From Nitrospirae bacterium CG1_02_44_142 (GTDB lineage: Bacteria > Nitrospirota > Thermodesulfovibrionia > Thermodesulfovibrionales > UBA1546), in assembly GCA_001871685.1 (NCBI GenBank), contig MNVK01000062.1, positions 1-6,018 on the forward strand: 6,018 nucleotides of DNA. The letters run 5' to 3'. This document shows, in pieces, positions 1 to 4,956 of the stretch; the stretch's first letter is position 1; every line of letters begins with the position of its first letter. The notes below the pieces were generated by a model. It saw only the letters and a program-made list of their open reading frames with translations. It searched no databases and was not told the origin of the DNA. The translations under genes and the position numbers were made by a program.

Positions 1-2
1 GC

Positions 3-509
3 AGAAAGATTACGAAAACATGCAGGGCATGTAATGGCAGGGGAAAGACATCACAGACAGAGACAATAAAGGCTAAGATACCTGCGGGCGCTGATACCGG
101 TTCAATAGTGAAACTTAAAGGCATGGGAGGAGTTGGCGAGGCAGGCGGCCCGCAGGGAGATTTGCGTATAGAGGTGACCGTCAAGCCGCATCCTGTATTT
201 ACGCGAAAGGAAAATGACATTTATGTGGATTTGCCAATCACATTCGGCGAGGCAGCGCTCGGCGCAAAGATTGAGGTCCCTACAATAGACGGAAGCGCAG
301 TGATGACTATTCCATCCGGAACGCAGGGCGGGCAGAAGTTTAAGCTTTCAGGGAAAGGTTTCCCTTCTCCAAGGACGGCAGTAAGGGGCAATCAATATGT
401 CATCGCAAAGATAGTTGTGCCGAAAGATATAAACAGCAAGGCAAAAGAGGCGATAAAAGAGATAGAGGCATTGTATAAAGAAAATCCAAGAAAAAATCTG
501 GGAAGGTGA
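3..509 (+). CDS. dnaJ: Chaperone protein DnaJ, C-terminal part (5' end outside window)
   Basis: Co-chaperone that delivers unfolded clients to DnaK and stimulates its ATPase in the cytoplasm. The frame is open from base 3, so the gene enters from the left and the N-terminal J domain, Gly/Phe region and most of the zinc domain are not visible. The visible 168 residues start with one CxxCxGxG zinc motif (CRACNGRG, visible residues 7-14), which by position is the fourth of four. The conserved KIPAGADTGS stretch follows, then the two beta-sandwich client-binding domains (GDLRIEV, KPHPVF, ITFGEAALGAKIEVPT, IPSGTQGG, LSGKGFP) and the C-terminal dimerisation helix (KAKEAIKEIEALYK). The zinc motif argues for type I DnaJ rather than CbpA. 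The stop codon (507-509) lies inside the first unit of a tandem repeat. An internal GTG at 108 is not the start, because homology continues upstream of it. Confidence 0.95.
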   Translation, partial: RKITKTCRACNGRGKTSQTETIKAKIPAGADTGSIVKLKGMGGVGEAGGPQGDLRIEVTVKPHPVFTRKENDIYVDLPITFGEAALGAKIEVPTIDGSAVMTIPSGTQGGQKFKLSGKGFPSPRTAVRGNQYVIAKIVVPKDINSKAKEAIKEIEALYKENPRKNLGR

Positions 510-536
510 ATCGGTGAATGGGTAAATCGGTAAAGG
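505..536. repeat. Four degenerate 8-bp tandem repeats between dnaJ and hspR
   Basis: Four consecutive 8-base units read GGTGAATC, GGTGAATG, GGTAAATC and GGTAAAGG (505-512, 513-520, 521-528, 529-536), consensus roughly GGTRAATS. The two 16-base halves agree at 13 of 16 positions. The array begins within the dnaJ stop codon region and its last unit merges into the purine-rich ribosome-binding region of hspR (about 532-543). I infer a small minisatellite; function, if any, is unknown. Confidence 0.7.
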
Positions 537-546
537 AAGAGAGCAG

Positions 547-894
547 ATGGGGATTAAAGACAAGAAACAGCCTGTGTATGTGATAAGCGTTGTGGCGGAG
601 ATGCTCGGAGTGCATCCCCAGACACTGAGGATGTATGAAAGGGAAGGGTTTGTAATTCCCCGCAGGACAAAGCGCCTGAGGCTGTATTCTGAAGAGGACG
701 TTGAAAGGCTTAACTTTGTGCTTAGCCTTACCAAAGAACTCGGAGTGAATAAGGCAGGCGTGGATATTATTTTGAGGATGAGGCAGAGGGGCGAGGCGCT
801 GCAGCATGAGATGGAGGATATGATGCGCCTGCTTGACGAGGATATGCAGCATGATTTTGAAGAAAGGATAAGAAGGATTTTCAGCAAAGAATAA
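547..894 (+). CDS. hspR: HspR-like heat-shock repressor, MerR family
   Basis: Likely DNA-binding repressor of chaperone genes. The 115-residue protein has an N-terminal MerR-type winged helix-turn-helix (about residues 10-48: VYVISVVAEMLGVHPQTLRMYEREG, then IPRRT and the wing KRLRLYS), followed by YSEEDVERL and the LTKELGVNKAGVDIIL helix typical of HspR proteins. A charged, Met-rich C-terminal helix (about 83-113) replaces the metal- or drug-sensing domains of other MerR proteins, and there is no Cys at all, so metal sensing is excluded. The ATG at 547 follows a purine-rich ribosome-binding stretch (AAAGGAAGAGAG, 532-543). The position between dnaJ and clpB supports HspR over other small MerR regulators. 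In Streptomyces and relatives HspR binds HAIR inverted repeats with DnaK as co-repressor; here that mechanism is inferred from family only. Confidence 0.88.
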   Translation: MGIKDKKQPVYVISVVAEMLGVHPQTLRMYEREGFVIPRRTKRLRLYSEEDVERLNFVLSLTKELGVNKAGVDIILRMRQRGEALQHEMEDMMRLLDEDMQHDFEERIRRIFSKE

Positions 895-979
895 AACTCG
901 TAATGAGTGATGCGTGATGAGTAAAAAATAATTCCTTCAACCCATTACGTATTTCAGATTACGCATAACGGAGGTTTAA
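895..979. repeat. Intergenic degenerate inverted and direct repeats before clpB
   Basis: The 85-base gap between hspR and clpB has related short words in both orientations. CGTAATG (899-905) is the exact complement of CATTACG (943-949). ATGCGTGAT (910-918) pairs with ATTACGCAT (958-966) over nine positions with one G-T. ATTACG occurs twice (944-949, 958-963), and GATGAGT/AATGAGT words recur on the left side (902-908, 916-922). The two stems interleave, so in RNA they would be alternatives or a pseudoknot. The second stem ends three bases before the clpB ribosome-binding site. No convincing sigma-70 promoter or HspR operator is seen. This could be a degenerate dispersed palindromic repeat or a 5' leader structure. 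Confidence 0.55.
969..975 (+). promoter_or_regulatory. Ribosome binding site of clpB
   Basis: CGGAGGT is a near-perfect Shine-Dalgarno. GGAGG (970-974) ends five bases before the ATG at 980. A second in-frame ATG at 986 would be eleven bases away, so 980 is preferred. It gives the N-terminus MRMDKLT, which matches the family start (MRxDKLT). Confidence 0.8.
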
Positions 980-3655
980 ATGAGAATGGATAAATTGACA
1001 ATAAAAAGTCAGGAGGCTGTGCAGGAGGCGCAGAGGCTTGCTGGAAGAAAGGGAAATCAGGAACTCCAGCCGGAGCATCTCTTAATTGCCCTGCTTGCTG
1101 ATAAAGAGGGGCTCGCGCCTCAGATATTGATTAGGCTCGGGGTTGATTTAAAGGCCATTCAGAGAGATGTTGAAGAGGAGATAGAAAAGTTTCCGAAGGT
1201 TCTCGGCGCAGTTCCTTCCGCCTTTGGCGGAGGACAGATATATATTTCACAGAGATTAAAGGATGCAATAGAAAAGGCTTTCAAAGAGGCAGAACATCTG
1301 ACGGATGAATATGTGAGCGTTGAACACCTGCTGCTATCTCTTATATCAGCGGGAGGCCCGTGCTCGGAACTGTTAAAAAGATACGGGGTTACCGCTGATA
1401 AGGCCATGTCTGCGCTGCGGGAAATCAGAGGCGCACAGCGCGTAACAGACCCGAACCCTGAGGATAAATATCAGGCTATTGCTCGTTACAGCCGTGATTT
1501 AACAGAGCTTGCAAGGAAAGGAAAACTGGACCCGGTTATCGGAAGGGACGATGAGATACGGCGCATCATACAGGTGCTTTCAAGAAGGACCAAGAATAAT
1601 CCGGTTTTAATCGGAGAACCCGGTGTGGGGAAAACTGCAATGGCTGAAGGCCTTGCGCAGAGGATTGTCGCAGGAGATGTGCCCGAGACGCTGAAAGACA
1701 AGAGGGTCGTCGCTCTTGATATGGGCTCGCTTGTTGCCGGCTCAAAATACCGCGGCGAGTTTGAAGAGAGACTGAAAGCTGTTTTGAAAGAAATAGAACA
1801 GGCAGAGGGAAAGATAATACTTTTTATAGATGAACTGCATACAGTTGTCGGCGCAGGCGCGGCAGAGGGAGCGATAGATGCGTCAAATATGCTCAAACCC
1901 GCGCTTGCCAGGGGAGAACTGAGATGTGTCGGCGCAACAACGCTTGATGAATACAGAAAACACATAGAAAAAGACCCTGCTCTGGAGAGAAGATTCCAGC
2001 CTGTTTACATAAAAGAACCCTCTGTTGAGGACACCATATCAATCCTCCGCGGGTTGAAAGAAAAATACGAGGTACATCACGGAGTCAAGATAAAGGATTC
2101 GGCTTTGATATCTGCGGCTGTTCTTTCTCACAGATATATTGCCGATAGATTTCTGCCTGATAAGGCGATAGATTTAATTGACGAGTCAGCGTCAAAGCTC
2201 AGGATGGAGATAGACAGTATGCCTGTTGAGCTTGACGAAATTGAGAGAAAACTGCGCCAGCATGAGATGGAAAAGCAGGCTGTTACGAAGGAAGATTCAA
2301 AAGACACAAAGGAGAAGCTTAACAAGATAAAAAAGGAGATGGCAGAGCTTCAGAGCAAAAGGGATGAACTCAGGGCGCAGTGGCTTGCTGAGAAAGAGAT
2401 AATCTCAGAGATAAGAGATGTTAAGCAGCAGATAGAAAAGACAAAGATAGAATCAGAGCGCGCGGAACGTGAAGGCGATTTAACAAAGGCGTCAGAGTTG
2501 AGGTACGGCAAGCTCCTTGAACTCCATAAATCACTTGAGGGTGAAAATAAAAAACTTGCCGGTGTTCAGGCAAGAAGAAAGATGCTAAAAGAAGAGGTTG
2601 ATGAAGAAGACATAGCAGAGGTCATCTCAAAATGGACCGGCGTGCCTATATCAAGGATGCTTGAAGGAGAGATTCAGAAACTTCTTAAAATGGAAGAAAG
2701 GCTCAGGCTCAGGGTTGTGGGGCAGGATGAGGCAATAGCGGCTGTTTCAAATGCGGTCAGGCGTTCAAGGGCAGGGATTCAGGACCCGAACCGCCCCATC
2801 GGCTCTTTCATATTCCTCGGTCCCACAGGCGTCGGCAAGACAGAGCTTGCAAGGGCTTTGGCGGAATTTTTGTTTGATGATGAAAATGCAATGGTGCGCA
2901 TTGATATGTCCGAGTATCAGGAAAGGCATACAGTCTCAAGGCTCATCGGAGCGCCTCCGGGCTATGTAGGATATGAAGAAGGAGGACAGCTTACTGAGGC
3001 AATAAGGAGAAGGCCTTATGCCGTGGTGCTCTTTGACGAAGTAGAAAAAGCGCATCCTGAGGTCTTCAATCTTCTTTTGCAGGCGCTGGATGACGGAAGG
3101 CTTACAGACGGGCATGGCAGGACAGTTGATTTTAGAAATACGGTTCTGATAATGACGTCAAATATCGGCAGCACGCATATACAGGAACTCCTTACAGAGA
3201 GGACGAAGAGGCCTGCAGCATACTGGGGTTCTGCCGGGGAAGAGGATAATAAAGAAATGAAGGATAAGGTAATGGCAGACCTTAAGGCATTCTTTAAGCC
3301 CGAGTTCATCAACAGGGTTGATGAGATTGTGATATTCAATCCCCTTTCAAGACAGCTTCTGAAACAGATAGTTGAGATACAGGTTAACCGTATGAAGAAG
3401 TATATAATGGAGAAGAATATAGATATAACCATGACAGATGCGGCAAAAGAGCATCTCGCAGAGACAGGCTTTGACCCGGTTTACGGCGCAAGGCCCTTAA
3501 AGAGAGCCATTCAAAAGGAGATACTTAACACGTTGGCGCTCAGCATCCTTGACAGGACCTTTAAAGAAGGGGATGTTGTAGAGGCTGATTTTAAGAACGG
3601 CAAATTCGTATTCAAAAGGGCTGCAAAAGCAAATAAGGAAAAAGCAGGGTTGTAG
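980..3655 (+). CDS. clpB: ATP-dependent disaggregase ClpB (Hsp104 family)
   Basis: Hexameric AAA+ machine that pulls polypeptides out of aggregates through its central pore, working with DnaK/DnaJ/GrpE in the cytoplasm. All family parts are present in 891 residues. These are the N-domain with two Clp repeats (about 1-150), NBD1 with Walker A GEPGVGKT (212-219), pore loop KYRG (256-259), Walker B ILFIDE (280-285) and arginine fingers RR (337-338), and the coiled-coil middle domain (about 405-535) that separates ClpB from ClpA/ClpC. NBD2 has Walker A GPTGVGKT (614-621), pore loop GYVGYEEGG (661-669), Walker B VVLFDE (682-687), FINR arginine finger (R779) and sensor-2 GARPLKR (836-842). No ClpP-docking loop is seen. 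It is somewhat longer than E. coli ClpB (857); about 14 extra residues lie near 738-757. The GGAGG at 970-974 supports the start. Position after hspR suggests heat-shock control. Confidence 0.98.
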   Translation: MRMDKLTIKSQEAVQEAQRLAGRKGNQELQPEHLLIALLADKEGLAPQILIRLGVDLKAIQRDVEEEIEKFPKVLGAVPSAFGGGQIYISQRLKDAIEKAFKEAEHLTDEYVSVEHLLLSLISAGGPCSELLKRYGVTADKAMSALREIRGAQRVTDPNPEDKYQAIARYSRDLTELARKGKLDPVIGRDDEIRRIIQVLSRRTKNNPVLIGEPGVGKTAMAEGLAQRIVAGDVPETLKDKRVVALDMGSLVAGSKYRGEFEERLKAVLKEIEQAEGKIILFIDELHTVVGAGAAEGAIDASNMLKPALARGELRCVGATTLDEYRKHIEKDPALERRFQPVYIKEPSVEDTISILRGLKEKYEVHHGVKIKDSALISAAVLSHRYIADRFLPDKAIDLIDESASKLRMEIDSMPVELDEIERKLRQHEMEKQAVTKEDSKDTKEKLNKIKKEMAELQSKRDELRAQWLAEKEIISEIRDVKQQIEKTKIESERAEREGDLTKASELRYGKLLELHKSLEGENKKLAGVQARRKMLKEEVDEEDIAEVISKWTGVPISRMLEGEIQKLLKMEERLRLRVVGQDEAIAAVSNAVRRSRAGIQDPNRPIGSFIFLGPTGVGKTELARALAEFLFDDENAMVRIDMSEYQERHTVSRLIGAPPGYVGYEEGGQLTEAIRRRPYAVVLFDEVEKAHPEVFNLLLQALDDGRLTDGHGRTVDFRNTVLIMTSNIGSTHIQELLTERTKRPAAYWGSAGEEDNKEMKDKVMADLKAFFKPEFINRVDEIVIFNPLSRQLLKQIVEIQVNRMKKYIMEKNIDITMTDAAKEHLAETGFDPVYGARPLKRAIQKEILNTLALSILDRTFKEGDVVEADFKNGKFVFKRAAKANKEKAGL

Positions 3656-3676
3656 TTTTCATGCGGAAAAGATAAG

Positions 3677-4771
3677 ATGACAAAAAGATATTTCGGCCAT
3701 ATAGAAGTTCCGCTCAAGAGAATCCATATAGAACTCACAAACATCTGTGATTTTAACTGTGTGTTCTGTCCGAAGTCTGCAATGGAAAGGCCCTACGGCT
3801 ATATGGACACGAAACTTGCCAAAAGAATAATTGATGAGATTCAGGAAAACAAGCTGAGCGATAAGATTACCTTTCATGTGATGGGAGAGCCGACACTGCA
3901 TCCTGACTTTTTTGAGATACTGTCTTACGCCCAGGATAAAGGAGCGAAGGTGGGGCTTACCACTAACGGCAGCGGGCTTGGAGGCGAGACAGGGAAACGG
4001 CTTCTGGACTATAACCTTCATCAGATAGATATTTCTCTTCAGACGCCTGATGCAAAATCCTTTGTCCTCAGAAGGGCTAATGCGCTTACGTTTGATTCTT
4101 ATCTCAGAGGTATTCTTAATTTTTTCTCCTCGTATATGGCAAGGAGAAGGGGCACAGTCTTTAAGTTCAGGTTTCTGAACACGAGGTTCCCGCAGAAAAA
4201 CATAGAGAAGAAAGCCGGTCCCGTAAGAGTTATGTCATCAACAGAAGAATTACGGGATACCTTCAGCGTCTGGGCTGGCCGCATATACGACATCCTCGGC
4301 GTTGAATCAGAAAAGAGAGAGAAAGCAATTAGGCGTATAAGAGACCTTGTTTCATATAAATGGAATGTCGTGGAGATTTATCCTGATGTATTTTTTGAGA
4401 CATATATGCTTGAAGACTGGGGACACGCCTTTGACAGCGGAAAGGTTTACAATGCCTGGGCAGGATACTGTTTCGGAATGAGAGACCACTTCAGCATTTT
4501 GCATAACGGCGATGTGGTCCTGTGCTGCGTGGATTTTAACGGACGGACAAAGGTCGGCAACCTAAACAATTCATCTCTTAAAGAAGTCCTTTCGTCAGAG
4601 GAGGTGGGCAAGATTGTGAGAGGGTTTAAGAAATTTCAGCTTGTTCATCCATATTGCAAACGCTGTCTCGGAAGCGGTTCGGTCTTATCGTGGCTTTTGA
4701 AGCCTGTTATGTCAGTCACGGTTCTCAAAATTCTTAAGCCGTTTTTCTATAAGCGGACAAAAGTTTCTTGA
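3677..4771 (+). CDS. Radical SAM/SPASM domain protein, substrate unknown
   Basis: Predicted [4Fe-4S] enzyme that cleaves S-adenosylmethionine to start radical chemistry. In its 364 residues the radical SAM cluster motif is CDFNCVFC (C24, C28, C31), followed by the SAM-binding MGEPTLHP (69-76) and LTTNGSG (94-100). The C-terminal third is a SPASM-like domain: C265 in GYCFGM, a Gly-x4-Cys (GDVVLC, C283), then GNL (294-296), and a final PYCKRC (C327, C330). That gives about four ligand cysteines, enough for one auxiliary cluster rather than two. The middle (about 150-250) is long, basic and unfamiliar to me. The last 30 residues are hydrophobic and basic (LKPVMSVTVLKILKPFFYKR), perhaps a membrane-surface helix. 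It lies 21 bases after clpB with only a weak ribosome-binding site (GGAAAAG), so translation may depend on coupling. Nothing nearby indicates a peptide or sugar substrate. Confidence 0.85.
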   Translation: MTKRYFGHIEVPLKRIHIELTNICDFNCVFCPKSAMERPYGYMDTKLAKRIIDEIQENKLSDKITFHVMGEPTLHPDFFEILSYAQDKGAKVGLTTNGSGLGGETGKRLLDYNLHQIDISLQTPDAKSFVLRRANALTFDSYLRGILNFFSSYMARRRGTVFKFRFLNTRFPQKNIEKKAGPVRVMSSTEELRDTFSVWAGRIYDILGVESEKREKAIRRIRDLVSYKWNVVEIYPDVFFETYMLEDWGHAFDSGKVYNAWAGYCFGMRDHFSILHNGDVVLCCVDFNGRTKVGNLNNSSLKEVLSSEEVGKIVRGFKKFQLVHPYCKRCLGSGSVLSWLLKPVMSVTVLKILKPFFYKRTKVS

Positions 4772-4797
4772 CATAGCTGGTTATATTCTGGTATTTT
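4768..4797 (+). promoter_or_regulatory. Sigma-70 type promoter driving the riboswitch-antiporter unit
   Basis: A perfect -35 box TTGACA (4768-4773) overlaps the stop codon of the radical SAM gene (4769-4771). After an 18-base spacer the -10 box is TATTTT (4792-4797, four of six matches), helped by an extended -10 TG at 4789-4790. The predicted start, about seven bases after the -10, falls at 4803-4805, exactly where the first aptamer stem begins. That agreement is the best support for the call. Confidence 0.7.
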
Positions 4798-4802
4798 AGT
4801 GT

Positions 4803-4855
4803 CGGCGATGGAGTTCGCCGTTAACTGTCCTTTTAAGTGGCTGATGACTCCTACC
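4803..4855 (+). promoter_or_regulatory. Fluoride riboswitch aptamer (crcB motif)
   Basis: The RNA matches the fluoride aptamer in sequence and fold. P1 is CGGCGA (4803-4808) with TCGCCG (4815-4820), closing a loop that contains the conserved GATGG start. The joining segment AACTG (4823-4827) leads into P2, 4827-4831 with 4836-4841 (one bulged T at 4838, loop TTTA). Then comes the hallmark CTGATG (4841-4846) and the 3' strand ACTCCTACC (4847-4855). The P1 loop GGAGT (4810-4814) is perfectly complementary to ACTCC (4847-4851), forming the pseudoknot that encloses the Mg-fluoride site. The layout aligns position by position with the Thermotoga petrophila aptamer as I remember it. Fluoride binding is expected to turn on the downstream antiporter. 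Confidence 0.9.
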
Positions 4856-4914
4856 ACCCCCTCTAATCTCCCCCTTGCCAAGGGGGAGCGAGTGGGGGTT
4901 GTGGGAGTTTTTTT
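4847..4914 (+). terminator. Long intrinsic terminator hairpin, riboswitch expression platform
   Basis: An outer stem pairs 4847-4864 with 4891-4908 (18 positions with two mismatches and one G-T). An inner perfect 9-bp stem pairs CTCCCCCTT (4868-4876) with AAGGGGGAG (4880-4888) around a GCC loop. Seven Ts (4908-4914) follow at once. The first five bases of the left arm are the same bases used by the aptamer pseudoknot, so forming the aptamer removes the base of the hairpin next to the T tract. This predicts termination without fluoride and read-through with fluoride. Confidence 0.85.
4857..4898. repeat. Imperfect palindromic C/G-rich repeat (MITE- or REP-like) within the terminator
   Basis: The core is a runs-of-C/runs-of-G palindrome: CCCCC at 4857-4861 facing GGGGG at 4894-4898, with CTCCCCCTTGCCAAGGGGGAG (4868-4888) nested inside. 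Its style resembles dispersed palindromic repeats that occur between genes in many bacterial genomes. That resemblance is from memory and was not searched. Only one copy is present in the window, so its status as a repeat family member is inferred. Confidence 0.5.
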
Positions 4915-4922
4915 ATTATTTG

Positions 4923-4945
4923 CTCCTACCGATAAAAATAGGAGG
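4923..4945 (+). promoter_or_regulatory. Shine-Dalgarno of the antiporter with a sequestering hairpin
   Basis: The ribosome-binding site AGGAGG (4940-4945) lies eleven bases before the ATG at 4957, a rather long spacing. CTCCTA (4923-4928) is perfectly complementary to TAGGAG (4939-4944), with a ten-base A-rich loop, so the site can be masked in RNA. The masking strand is part of CTCCTACC (4923-4930), an exact copy of the aptamer's 3' strand (4848-4855). Confidence 0.65.
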
Positions 4946-4956
4946 ATAAATAATAA

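Noticed and set aside
348..887. Long minus-strand open frames across the dnaJ end and hspR
   Set aside because: They are antisense to two well-supported genes, overlap each other, and encode low-complexity Ser/Leu/His-rich sequence without any recognisable domain.
896..908. ACTC-N5-GAGT as a possible HspR operator
   Set aside because: The arm is only 4 bp, its orientation is opposite to the HAIR consensus and the spacing is wrong. It is better explained by the repeats in this gap.
3656..3676. A possible terminator after clpB
   Set aside because: The 21-base gap has a short T run but no stem, so read-through into the radical SAM gene is more likely.
1159..3744. Several minus-strand frames and one plus-strand frame (2751-2969) inside clpB
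   Set aside because: They are shadows of the strongly conserved clpB reading frame and have no family features.
3659..4293. Minus-strand frames opposite the radical SAM gene
   Set aside because: The plus strand encodes the intact cluster motif and SPASM domain; the antisense products look unlike known proteins.
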